Assembly: GCF_013745115.1 (NCBI RefSeq)
Contig: NZ_CP051151.1
Span: 868,001-932,000 of the forward strand
Direction of reading: 5' to 3'
DNA: 64,000 nt
Origin: Hujiaoplasma nucleasis
GTDB lineage: Bacteria > Bacillota_I > Bacilli_A > Izemoplasmatales > Hujiaoplasmataceae
This document shows positions 53,010 to 61,944 of this stretch, in pieces. Both the position numbers and the translations under genes were made by a program. The notes below the pieces were generated by a model, which worked only from the letters and a program-made list of their open reading frames with translations, made no database searches and had not been told where the DNA came from. The number at the start of each line of letters is the position of its first letter. The first letter of the stretch is position 1.

Positions 53010-56000
53010 ATGAAAAGCATATTAACGAAGAGAGTCATTGTTATTTTTTCTATTATTTTAGTGATAACAGTGGGCTCAGTTGTATTAGCATTTACACTAA
53101 ATAACACAAATATCCCAAGGGTTGAAAACGGAGATGAAATCGTTTATTCAAAACTTGATGATAATGGTGATGTCTTATATACCATCACCAAACAAGAATT
53201 ATTTGATGAAATGAAAAGAAACAATGGGATGAATCAAATCTTATCGATTTTAGATGAATCTTTATTAGCTTCTTATTTAGATCAAATTAGTCAAGATGAT
53301 ATCGATGAAAGGCTTGAATACTTGAAATATCAAACCAATGACCAAGAAGTGATTGATGGTTATTCTGATGATGTTAAAGAAGGTCTAGAAGAAAACTATA
53401 GACAATTAATTATTTTATCAGGCTATGAAGGCCATCCAGAAGATTTTGCTAAAATATTAATTGCTAGAGAAAACTTTGTAAGAGATTATCTTATTGACAA
53501 TGATGAAATCACTGAAAGTGAAATTGCTGAATATTACTTAAATGATTATTTTGAAGATATTGATGCTATTCGCTTAAGATTCTTAAATAAAGATGATGCT
53601 ATGAATATCTTATATCATTTTAATTTAGCTGAACTTGATGGATTATTAACCACTTATAATGGTTTTTCTTTCAAAGATGAGTCTTTAAAGGACTTAAACG
53701 GTGATATCATTGAAGCTCAAATCACTATCGATACTTACTACTTCCATTCTTCTGGTGATATTCTTGATTCTTATGGTAACTTAGCCTATGATTTTGATAA
53801 TGAAATTTACACCAATCAAGATGATGATGAATTTACTTTAGATGATAATGGAAATCTACTAGATGATGAAGAAAATATAGTTATTGAACATGATTTCATC
53901 TTTACTAACGAAGAAGATGCTGTAAACCATAAAGAAGAAAACACAACTTATTTTAAAGTTATTCTAAATAATGAAATAATTGAAGTTTATACCTTAGATG
54001 ATGTTTTAACTTATACTGTTGAAAATGATATTATCTATGATATTAACGATAATGATGTGACTGATTCTATTGATTTAAGATTCAATAAGGAATTCACAGC
54101 GATTGAAGATGTTAAAACATTTACATCTAACAATACTAGTCCATTAACAGAAGATGAAGTTTTATCATATTATATTCAAATGTACAATTACATTTATGGA
54201 AATTTCCGTACTGAACTAGATGAATTGGCTAGCATTGAAGACTTAATTGCTCTAGATAATGAATATTTACAATATAACTTCCAAGATATTAAAGAACTTA
54301 ATTCTACATTAGCTACTTACATGTTCTCAGATATTAGCCAACTAAATGACAAAGTATACTCAGCAGAACCAAAAACAATTGGTGATTATTCATACATGGT
54401 ATTTAAATTATCTGAAGGCACAAAATATGACATGAAAGATCACATCATTAATGTGATTAAACAATCTATTGAACTACCTAAAGAAACTATTACTGATTTA
54501 GAATTTCCAGCTGAAGGTCCTTATGATTCAACAATCACTTGGAGATCTTCAAAAACTTCTGTTATTGCTAATAATGGTGCAGTAACCATTCCTGAAGAAG
54601 ATTCTTTAGTAACTTTAACTTATACCATTAAAGTTTTAGGCATTACACAAACTGGTACTGTTCGTGTAGGTGTTAAAGCTAGTGGAAGTGCAAACACTGA
54701 AATTCAAGATTTAGTTGAAAATGATTTACCAGAAATCACCTTAACTGAAATGATTGGTGATGATACATTATATAACGATATTAAAGACCTTGTCTTAGAA
54801 GAAAAAGTTAATACTTCTTCTGTTATAGATGACTATATGAACCAAGCAAGAAAAGCTGCTAACTTCCAAGTATTTGACTACTATTTATCATTAGACTACA
54901 TTCAAAATTATGATTCAGCTTATGAATTTAAAGACGGTAAAGATAATACAATAGCTAGTATTGATGTTGATGGACAAACAATCAAATTGTCAGCTGAACA
55001 ATTCTATCAAAGAGGTTTAAATAGAAACCCATCATTAATGATTTTCTATGCAGCTCAATTTAAAGAAGGTTTAAATTCAGAATATTTCCAAGCATTATTT
55101 GGTTCTCAAAAAGACATAGATAAAAATAATTCAGACTTAATGGAAGTCTTAGAATACCGTTCATCTATGATTAAACAAGAGTATTCATATTTTGTTCAAA
55201 ACCCTGATATTTATAATTACTATAAAATGGTCTATGGTTATAATTTCAATTTAGATACTTATCAATCATATTTATACACAAGATACCATATTTACAATGA
55301 CGAACAATTATTACAAAATTTAATCCTTGGTGAATTAAGATTATCTTATGTTAAAGATGTATTGGAAACTGAAAACATAACTGATAAAATATATTCAATC
55401 GTTGAAACAAATTATGAAAACTTCTTCTCATTAGATACAGAACACATTCTTGTATTCTTTGATTTTGATGAAGATACTAAAACAGATGATTACTTTGAAT
55501 ACTATGATAATTTATCCGCAAGTGAACAAAGTGAATTTGATGCCCTTACTAAATCATTAGAAACTGCTATTAAAGAATCTGAAGATTCATTAGAAGATAT
55601 CGTTAAAGCTTACGAAAACGCAAGTAGAGACGACGAAACTTGGGGTGAGTTCAAACAAGTTGGTATCATATTAAAATATGAATCATTAAATCCTACATCA
55701 GGACAAGGCCAATCACAAACTGAAGAATCATTAACTTACAAACAAGTTAAAAATTCATTTGCAGAAGAGTTTACAGCCGCTTTAATAGATTTATATAATG
55801 AATATCAAAATCCATTAAATGCTGAAGAAGGTCATTTATTATCAAATGAATTTGTTGAAACAAGTTTTGGTTTACACTTAATTAGAGTTGAAAAAGGCGA
55901 TGACTTTGATGGTATTTCTTTAAAAGCTACTGAAGGCGTTTCTGATCCTTTATTAAATGACTTAGATAAACCATCTTTATCACAAATTGAAACATATTAT

Positions 56001-56288
56001 ACTTACAAACTTTATGAAACTTTCTATGATTTAGATAATGTTGATGTTGAAGATATTTATGGTATAGCCTTACCAGTGATTCCAAATGATATGTTAGAAA
56101 ACTTAAATTTCTATGCTGAAGAAACCTTAGAATCTATCTTTGGTACTTACATGGTAAATTATGCTTACATATTAGAAATCCAAGAAGGTCAAGTATCAAA
56201 TGCAATTACACAAGCAGAATTTGATACAAACATGGGCTTACTACTTGATATTTATTACTACAACACGATTGAAACACTTGAAGAATAA
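53010..56288 (+). CDS. Large membrane-anchored parvulin-type foldase
   Basis: 1092 residues. One N-terminal membrane helix (about 8-30) without lipobox. SurA/PrsA-like segment: VLYTITKQELFDEMKRNNG, then ILDESLLASYLD. A bacterial Ig-like (aBig_2-type) domain lies at about 490-557 (STITWRSSKTSVIANNGAVT). A parvulin-like domain follows at about 808-967, opening LDTEHILVFFDFD and closing with TSFGLHLIRVEKG. Paralogue of the lipoprotein at 12842-15412, longer by the Ig-like domain and an acidic N-terminal insertion. Isomerase/chaperone function is inferred. The gene diverges from riboswitch operon 2, so it may help fold the giant protein. RBS AAGGAGTG. Confidence 0.75.
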   Translation: MKSILTKRVIVIFSIILVITVGSVVLAFTLNNTNIPRVENGDEIVYSKLDDNGDVLYTITKQELFDEMKRNNGMNQILSILDESLLASYLDQISQDDIDERLEYLKYQTNDQEVIDGYSDDVKEGLEENYRQLIILSGYEGHPEDFAKILIARENFVRDYLIDNDEITESEIAEYYLNDYFEDIDAIRLRFLNKDDAMNILYHFNLAELDGLLTTYNGFSFKDESLKDLNGDIIEAQITIDTYYFHSSGDILDSYGNLAYDFDNEIYTNQDDDEFTLDDNGNLLDDEENIVIEHDFIFTNEEDAVNHKEENTTYFKVILNNEIIEVYTLDDVLTYTVENDIIYDINDNDVTDSIDLRFNKEFTAIEDVKTFTSNNTSPLTEDEVLSYYIQMYNYIYGNFRTELDELASIEDLIALDNEYLQYNFQDIKELNSTLATYMFSDISQLNDKVYSAEPKTIGDYSYMVFKLSEGTKYDMKDHIINVIKQSIELPKETITDLEFPAEGPYDSTITWRSSKTSVIANNGAVTIPEEDSLVTLTYTIKVLGITQTGTVRVGVKASGSANTEIQDLVENDLPEITLTEMIGDDTLYNDIKDLVLEEKVNTSSVIDDYMNQARKAANFQVFDYYLSLDYIQNYDSAYEFKDGKDNTIASIDVDGQTIKLSAEQFYQRGLNRNPSLMIFYAAQFKEGLNSEYFQALFGSQKDIDKNNSDLMEVLEYRSSMIKQEYSYFVQNPDIYNYYKMVYGYNFNLDTYQSYLYTRYHIYNDEQLLQNLILGELRLSYVKDVLETENITDKIYSIVETNYENFFSLDTEHILVFFDFDEDTKTDDYFEYYDNLSASEQSEFDALTKSLETAIKESEDSLEDIVKAYENASRDDETWGEFKQVGIILKYESLNPTSGQGQSQTEESLTYKQVKNSFAEEFTAALIDLYNEYQNPLNAEEGHLLSNEFVETSFGLHLIRVEKGDDFDGISLKATEGVSDPLLNDLDKPSLSQIETYYTYKLYETFYDLDNVDVEDIYGIALPVIPNDMLENLNFYAEETLESIFGTYMVNYAYILEIQEGQVSNAITQAEFDTNMGLLLDIYYYNTIETLEE

Positions 56289-56310
56289 ATAAAAAATTAA
56301 TATAAAAAAA

Positions 56311-56336
56311 TAGAGGACGAAAATTTCGTCCTCTTA
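56311..56336. terminator. Terminator between foldase gene and yhaM
   Basis: AAGAGGACGAAA-type perfect inverted repeat. The minus-strand side has a run of seven T and ends the cca-pulA-yhaM operon; the plus-strand side has only a weak T stretch. Confidence 0.8.
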
Positions 56337-57260
56337 TTCATTGGTTAAGTGATGTTTGTAATATCTTTCTCTATCTAAGACTGGCATAGATTTAGTTAAT
56401 TCCCCTTTATTAACTAGATCTAGCTCTTCGCCTAATACACAAGCTTTTGAATCTATGTTATCTATGAAGTGAATCATTAAAGCTTCTGCTATATTTGGCT
56501 TTTTAGGAGAACCAAAATTACCATAATAATGATGTGATATTAAAATATGTTCTAGTAACATCACTTCTTCGCTTTCTTCATAACCTAAATCCTTAGCTAC
56601 TTCATGAATTAAGTTAACACCCATAGATATATGGCCAATCAACTTACCTTTAATGGTATATTCACTGTTTTCATATGAAGTAAATTCAAATATCTTGCAT
56701 ATATCATGTAGAATAATGCCAGATACCATTAAATCTCTATTCAAAAAAGGATAAACTGCCATAAAACCTTCAGACAACCTTAACATTGAATGTGTATGGT
56801 AAGCTAACCCTGATATATAGGCGTGATGAAACTTACTGGCTGCTGGATAAAGATAAAAATCTTTTTGAAAGCGTTGATAAATTTTATCAGAAATATCCTT
56901 AATGACTTTGTTCTTAATTTGACCTATAGCCACTTCAATATCTTTTTTTATATCAACAATATTGATTGGAGCATATTCATAGAAAAACTTCATTAATTTT
57001 TCTCTGTTCTCATCTTCTATATCTGTATCTTCAATAGGAGTAAAATTAGAAGCTTCTAAGTGAATTTTATCTTTAAACTCAATTGCCTTTGTGTTAAAAA
57101 AATAAATTTTATTGAGTTCTACTTTTTTTGATTGTTTTACTCTAACAATCACAGTCTCATTATTTTCAGTTGTCACATTGACTGGATAAGATTCATAAGT
57201 TGAATCATCAATGAGATTAACTTTGCCAAAAAAATCGTATGTTTGTCCGACTTCTATCAT
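56334..57260 (-). CDS. yhaM: 3'-5' exoribonuclease YhaM
   Basis: 308 residues. N-terminal OB-fold (GQTYDFFGKVNLIDDSTYES) then an HD domain: FHHAYISGLAYHTHSMLRL, GIILHDICKIFEF, GHISMGVNLIHEV, LEHILISHHYYGNFGSP. This is the YhaM/CBF1 family of RNA/DNA 3'-5' exonucleases. Length is normal. Start overlaps the pullulanase stop by 4 nt (ATGA). Cytoplasmic. Confidence 0.93.
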   Translation of the reverse strand: MIEVGQTYDFFGKVNLIDDSTYESYPVNVTTENNETVIVRVKQSKKVELNKIYFFNTKAIEFKDKIHLEASNFTPIEDTDIEDENREKLMKFFYEYAPINIVDIKKDIEVAIGQIKNKVIKDISDKIYQRFQKDFYLYPAASKFHHAYISGLAYHTHSMLRLSEGFMAVYPFLNRDLMVSGIILHDICKIFEFTSYENSEYTIKGKLIGHISMGVNLIHEVAKDLGYEESEEVMLLEHILISHHYYGNFGSPKKPNIAEALMIHFIDNIDSKACVLGEELDLVNKGELTKSMPVLDRERYYKHHLTNE

Positions 57261-59266
57261 AATTCTTTCCTTTCTAAAATCAGAATACCTATACCATCAA
57301 TTAAATACTTTTGATTCATTTCTTGTAGCTTAAATGAAGATAAATATACAGGATAAGTATGATCAACCACCATAGTTCCTGCTTTTAATTGTATATAAAC
57401 ATCATATTTATCATAAGTTATTTTTAATGCAGAGTCAAACCATTCGATATTTTTAGGTATTCTAGAAGTCATTAGCTTCCTTAAAGCTATGATTTTTCTA
57501 AAGATTTGAATATCTTCATAGTATTCATCTACTGATTTCCATTCTATATGGTTGACTCCATCGCCAGAATTATAAGAATTTTCAACCATAGACTTACTTC
57601 TATAAAACTCTTGTCCCAAATGTATAAAAGGTGTTCCTGGTGCTAAGATGGTCAATAATGAGCCTATTAACTGATATTTTCTAACCAGTTCAGCATCATT
57701 ATAAATAGTCATAGCTTTATCAAAAAAAGTATGATTATCATGACATTCTATATAATTAATTGATTGATTTACATCTAATAAACTTTTGGCTTTCAAAAAG
57801 GCATCGACTACCTTTTTATATGACATATTGCCTAAGGCAAAACCCTTATCTAATACATTAAAGGTGGAACCCTTTAATGTATCTCTAAATTGATCATTAA
57901 AGAAGCCTATGTCCTTACTTACTTTTTTATTAAACATATGTGCCAATTGATTATTTTGATCAATACGCCATCCTTCACCATAGATTAAGCAATCAGGTCT
58001 TAATTCTTTTAATACTTGACTCGCTTCATTCATGGTATTTACATCAATCAATCCCATTAAATCAAACCTAAATCCATCCATTTGATAAAAACTTAACCAA
58101 TGTTTTAATGAATCAATAATGAGTTTTCTTATCATTGGTTTTGATGCATCTAAATCATTTCCACAGCCAGAATAATTGGTCATCATATCCTTATCATCTA
58201 ATCTAAAAGAATAGCCAGGCACAAGAATTTCATAGGGAAAATCAGCATATTCATCTACATGATTATAGACCACATCCATAATGACCCCTATATTTTCTTT
58301 ATGATAAGTGTCTATAACTTGTTTTAATTCATTGATTCTAGAATATGGATGATTAGGCTGACTTGCATAAGAGCCTTCTGGAACAAAATATTGGTTAGGG
58401 TTATAACCCCAGTTATAAGATTCGTTGGCTTTTAATTCATCAATACCTGTAAAATCATAAACTGGCATCAGTTGAATATGACTAATACCTAAGCCTTTAA
58501 GATAGTCAAAAGCGATAGGATGATTTTCTTTAGACATTAGACCTTCTTCAATCATCCCCAAATATTGTTTGGGATACTTAAATTTTATATTATGATCAGC
58601 TGTAAAATCCCTAACACTAAGTTCGTAAATAAGGTTGTCTTTATTATTTCGATAAGAATGCGACATAGCGTATGTTTGATCTAAATCAACGACATAGGCA
58701 AGTTCACCATTGGCTTTTGAAGCAAGAGCATAAGGATCTTTCACTTTTTTCCAAGAACCATTAACATACACGTGGTAAATATAGGCATAACCTTCATAAT
58801 TTCCATCTAGTTTTAAAGACCAAACTCCAAATTCTTCATAAGAAAGTTCATGTGTATAATTTTGACCTTGTGGTGATTCCATATATATATGAACTTTTTT
58901 TGCGATAGGTGCCCACAACTTAAAAATTGAATAATCAAAATGATAAGTAATACCCAAATCATTTTTTTGATAATGGTTTTCACTAAGAAATGATTTAGTT
59001 CTAACCACTTTACCACTCATAATCTCGGTTTCTAATGATTCGTCTAAAGTCAGTCTCCAATTTTCTCTTAAATTGATGGTTTTGTCTACTCTTAATGTAA
59101 GCTTATAATATCCATCATATAAATTCTCAGTATGTTTTTCAAAGTCAATCATTTCTTTTTCATGATATATTGAGAGTTGATTTTCATCATGATAGTATTT
59201 TTGATCAACAATAACTGTAATAATATCTGAATCATCCAAATATGCGCTTAATTTTTTATAGTTCAT
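57257..59266 (-). CDS. pulA: Type I pullulanase (GH13)
   Basis: 669 residues, no signal peptide, so intracellular. N-terminal CBM48-like region (GITYHFDYSIFKLWAPIAKK), then the pullulanase tag YNWGYNPNQYFVPEGSYAS. GH13 catalytic regions seen: VIMDVVYNHVDEY, GFRFDLMGLID (nucleophile Asp), LIYGEGW (acid/base Glu) and YIECHDNHTFFD. Hydrolyses alpha-1,6 branches of glycogen or limit dextrins. Overlaps cca by 11 nt and yhaM by 4 nt. Confidence 0.94.
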   Translation of the reverse strand: MNYKKLSAYLDDSDIITVIVDQKYYHDENQLSIYHEKEMIDFEKHTENLYDGYYKLTLRVDKTINLRENWRLTLDESLETEIMSGKVVRTKSFLSENHYQKNDLGITYHFDYSIFKLWAPIAKKVHIYMESPQGQNYTHELSYEEFGVWSLKLDGNYEGYAYIYHVYVNGSWKKVKDPYALASKANGELAYVVDLDQTYAMSHSYRNNKDNLIYELSVRDFTADHNIKFKYPKQYLGMIEEGLMSKENHPIAFDYLKGLGISHIQLMPVYDFTGIDELKANESYNWGYNPNQYFVPEGSYASQPNHPYSRINELKQVIDTYHKENIGVIMDVVYNHVDEYADFPYEILVPGYSFRLDDKDMMTNYSGCGNDLDASKPMIRKLIIDSLKHWLSFYQMDGFRFDLMGLIDVNTMNEASQVLKELRPDCLIYGEGWRIDQNNQLAHMFNKKVSKDIGFFNDQFRDTLKGSTFNVLDKGFALGNMSYKKVVDAFLKAKSLLDVNQSINYIECHDNHTFFDKAMTIYNDAELVRKYQLIGSLLTILAPGTPFIHLGQEFYRSKSMVENSYNSGDGVNHIEWKSVDEYYEDIQIFRKIIALRKLMTSRIPKNIEWFDSALKITYDKYDVYIQLKAGTMVVDHTYPVYLSSFKLQEMNQKYLIDGIGILILERKEL

Positions 59267-60425
59267 TGATTTCCTCCGCTAATTTCTTGGCGCGATTAAG
59301 TAATACTTCTTTTTTATTTTCAATTTTTGCTAATAAAACCTCTTCAATTAGCTTTTCTATAATCCGTCCTGTATTTGACTTATCATTCACAAGATTAGAA
59401 ATGGCTTGACCTGTAATATCTAAATCCTGGTAATTTGAAATCAGTAAGTGTTTATATAAATTAATAATTTTATCTTTTTGACTTTGATAATCATAAAAAT
59501 GGCTTAACAGTTTATCCGCAGATAAGATATGATTTTCTTGATAATGATAGGCTACCATAGGATTTATCCTATGTTTATATAAGAGTTCCATAAGATAGAC
59601 GATGGATTCTATATTTGATTTTTCTTTTTTAGATAATCGCCATTGTCGGTCATTTAACACCCCGGTAGGATAAATTGCTAAGGCAAAAAATTCTTCTAAA
59701 GAATAATTTTCTGTTTTATTATTAAGTTTTACAATGGCTTGACCTAGATCATCAAAGACTTTAAACAGTTGTATATCATTCATTAAGAGATATGACTTTC
59801 CAACATATTCTTGACTTAATATCAACTTAAATTCTTTGCTAATGCGTTCTCTTGCAAGTTTCTTTAGTAAATAGACATCATCCCTCATAGCTTTCATGGT
59901 ATCTTCTTCAATATTAAAATTAAGTTTACCAGCGAATCGAATAGCCCTTAATATTCTTAAAGCATCTTCTTTAAATCGTTGATAAGGATCTTGAATAGCC
60001 TTAATACGTTTTTCTTTAATGTCTTCTTGTCCACCAAACAAATCTATCAAAACTCCATCTATATCCATTGCCATTGCATTAATGGTAAAGTCTCTGCGTA
60101 TTAAGTCTTCTCTTAAATCTTTTGAAAAGAAAACTTGTGAAGGTTGACGATGGTTTTTATATTCTTGGTCAACACGGTAAGTGGTGACTTCAAAACTAAA
60201 ACCATCAAGCAAGACTGTGATGGTTCCAAATTTCTTACCAGTGGGTATGGTTTTTTCAAACAAGGCTTCTATTTGTTCAGGTAAAGCATTCGTTGTAATA
60301 TCGATATCATCAGATTCTATACCTAAAATTTGGTCTCTAACATAGCCACCAACAAAAAAAGCCTCATAAGCATGCTCATTGAGTTTTTTCAATATTTTTT
60401 TGCCAGATTTAACCAAATCTTTCAT
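59256..60425 (-). CDS. cca: CCA tRNA nucleotidyltransferase / poly(A) polymerase family
   Basis: 389 residues. Head domain with FFVGGYVRDQILG, the metal-binding DDIDITTNALP, TYRVDQEYKNHRQP and RRDFTINAMAMD, then KEDALRILRAIRFAGKL. Adds or repairs the CCA end of tRNAs. In this class CCA-adding and polyadenylating enzymes cannot always be separated by sight. ATG 60425 follows GGGTGAT at good spacing; the frame is open further upstream but without RBS. First gene of cca-pulA-yhaM. Confidence 0.94.
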   Translation of the reverse strand: MKDLVKSGKKILKKLNEHAYEAFFVGGYVRDQILGIESDDIDITTNALPEQIEALFEKTIPTGKKFGTITVLLDGFSFEVTTYRVDQEYKNHRQPSQVFFSKDLREDLIRRDFTINAMAMDIDGVLIDLFGGQEDIKEKRIKAIQDPYQRFKEDALRILRAIRFAGKLNFNIEEDTMKAMRDDVYLLKKLARERISKEFKLILSQEYVGKSYLLMNDIQLFKVFDDLGQAIVKLNNKTENYSLEEFFALAIYPTGVLNDRQWRLSKKEKSNIESIVYLMELLYKHRINPMVAYHYQENHILSADKLLSHFYDYQSQKDKIINLYKHLLISNYQDLDITGQAISNLVNDKSNTGRIIEKLIEEVLLAKIENKKEVLLNRAKKLAEEINEL

Positions 60426-60441
60426 AAAAATCACCCAATCC

Positions 60442-60471
60442 ATTATATCATAAATTAGGCAAAACCAACAA
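60442..60471 (-). promoter_or_regulatory. Promoter of cca-pulA-yhaM
   Basis: Minus-strand TTGTTG (60466-60471), 18-bp spacer, TATAAT (60442-60447). The leader would be only about 10 nt, just enough for the GGGTGAT ribosome site. Confidence 0.6.
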
Positions 60472-60513
60472 TCATCAAACATAAAAATAGTTTATAAACA
60501 AAAGAACATATGT

Positions 60514-60519
60514 TATAAT
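60514..60519 (+). promoter_or_regulatory. -10 element of the IMPACT-family gene
   Basis: TATAAT 16 nt before the ATG, with no clear -35. The predicted leader is below 12 nt and contains GGGTGAT. Confidence 0.5.
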
Positions 60520-60534
60520 ACTTTGGGTGATGAT

Positions 60535-61152
60535 ATGCAATCTATTTTGGGTCAAACGCTCTATGAATTTACTGAAAAAAAGTCTCGATTTATAGGTCTT
60601 ATTTTTCATGTAAGATCAGTTCAAGAAGTTGAAGACATCTTAATTAAAGTAAAAAAAGATTATCCTGGAGCCAATCACTATGTTTATGCCTACATCATTG
60701 ACCAAACAATTCAAAAAGCTTCCGATGATGGCGAACCTCAAAGAACTGCTGGTTATCCTGTTTTAGAAGTTTTAAATAAGAATGACTTAAACGATTGTTT
60801 GGCCATAGTTATTCGCTATTTTGGTGGTATTAAACTTGGGGCTGGTGGATTAATTAGAGCTTATTCTCATAGTATTGCTGAAGCTATAAAAAAAGCCACT
60901 TTTATTAAAAAAGTGACTCAATATTCTTGTTCTTTAACGATTCCTTATGAATCTTTAAATGATATAGAACGTTATCTAAGAGATCATGCTCATATTGATC
61001 ATATTGATTATAGTGATAAAGTTAATATTCACTTTAAAGTCTATAATCATAATGTTGACCAAGTTAGAAAACACTTATCTAATTTAACTGACTATGAAGA
61101 TAAGGTTAAGGTCATCGAAGAAAAAATAGTATACGCTAAAGTAAACGATTAA
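60535..61152 (+). CDS. IMPACT/YigZ-family protein
   Basis: 205 residues. EFTEKKSRFIGLIFHV, then the family hallmark YVYAYIIDQTIQKASDDGEP, GEPQRTAGYPVLEVL, and VIRYFGGIKLGAGGLIRAYS; C-terminal DUF1949-type domain. The family is linked to translation or nucleotide metabolism, but no reaction is established. The ATG at 60535 is preferred over an in-frame TTG at 60523, because GGGTGAT between them is the ribosome site. Divergent from cca. The 3' end overlaps the convergent DUF1146 gene by 17 nt. Confidence 0.92.
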   Translation: MQSILGQTLYEFTEKKSRFIGLIFHVRSVQEVEDILIKVKKDYPGANHYVYAYIIDQTIQKASDDGEPQRTAGYPVLEVLNKNDLNDCLAIVIRYFGGIKLGAGGLIRAYSHSIAEAIKKATFIKKVTQYSCSLTIPYESLNDIERYLRDHAHIDHIDYSDKVNIHFKVYNHNVDQVRKHLSNLTDYEDKVKVIEEKIVYAKVND

Positions 61153-61366
61153 GATTTTCGAATAATGAAATGATAGCATCCACGAATAAGTGTCCAAGAA
61201 TCATGGATATGACCATAAATAAAAATCTGATGTTATCCGCTGAATTCTTCTTAAAGATTTTACTTAGTTCTATGGATTGTAAGGCTATGTATATAAAATA
61301 AGTCGCCACAAAAAATAATAAAATTCTTGCGATTAAAAAAGGACTATCTTCAATTAAGGCTAACAT
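61136..61366 (-). CDS. DUF1146 (YwzB-like) small membrane protein
   Basis: 76 residues with two hydrophobic helices (ARILLFFVATYFIYIALQSI and FLFMVISMILGHLFVDAII) joined by the basic ELSKIFKKNSADNIR. This matches the DUF1146/YwzB layout (helix, LQ..KL..LFKK, helix with H..D). In Bacillus the gene lies near the ATP synthase; not so here. Function unknown. Start 61366 follows GGAGTGATT. Four nt after the NusG-II-type gene. Confidence 0.75.
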   Translation of the reverse strand: MLALIEDSPFLIARILLFFVATYFIYIALQSIELSKIFKKNSADNIRFLFMVISMILGHLFVDAIISLFENLNRLL

Positions 61367-61370
61367 ATAA

Positions 61371-61874
61371 TCACTCCAATACATCATCTAAATAGATATC
61401 ATCTATAGTTTCTGATGTGATGATTCTAATAACAACTTTATTAGGCAAACAAACAATTGGTTTTAAACTTGAATCCGTAGGTGGTTCTAATTGACATAGA
61501 TCTCTAGGACTTTCTTGATATAAGACAGAAATTTTACCATCTTTCACTTGTAATTTAATGCCAACCACTTGATTTTCTCTTGCAAAATCATCGGTTCGAT
61601 AAAGTTCGGTCATATCAGTTGTGACCTCGCCTGGCACATAAAATATTCCATCTTTTGCACGTGACGTAACAACATCATCTTTATAAACAGTGTTATAGAC
61701 TTGATATTGTTCTGGATTGTTTAAATTTATTTTTATAATGGGTTCTCCGGCATAAGTCACTTGAGCAAAAGTCTCTCCTGTCGAGTTTACTTTATCTATA
61801 ATGCCTAGAACACCTGTGCTTAAAATTGCGATGACTAAAATCACAACAATGAGCACAATATCTCGCTTTTTAAT
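61371..61874 (-). CDS. NusG domain II-containing exported protein (EetA-like)
   Basis: About 167 residues. One membrane helix (IVLIVVILVIAILSTGVLG) and an extracellular NusG_II-type domain: TFAQVTYAGEPIIKINL, then VGIKLQVKDGKISVLY, a Cys pair (RDLCQLEPPTDSS, PIVCLPNKVVIRI). Family members occur beside ApbE and Gx-transporter genes. The best ribosome site (AGGTGAT) points to an ATT codon at 61872-61874 giving the expected KKRDIVLIVV start; a GTG at 61856 is the conventional alternative without RBS. Both ApbE (divergent) and a Gx transporter lie nearby. Confidence 0.75.
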   Translation of the reverse strand: MKKRDIVLIVVILVIAILSTGVLGIIDKVNSTGETFAQVTYAGEPIIKINLNNPEQYQVYNTVYKDDVVTSRAKDGIFYVPGEVTTDMTELYRTDDFARENQVVGIKLQVKDGKISVLYQESPRDLCQLEPPTDSSLKPIVCLPNKVVIRIITSETIDDIYLDDVLE

Positions 61875-61944
61875 ACTATCACCTACTTACCAACATATTA
61901 TATAATATTTTATTCAATAATTAAAGAAATAATAAGGAGCTCAA

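Noticed and set aside
60523-60534. TTG start of the IMPACT-family gene
   Set aside because: These bases contain the GGGTGAT ribosome site for the ATG at 60535.
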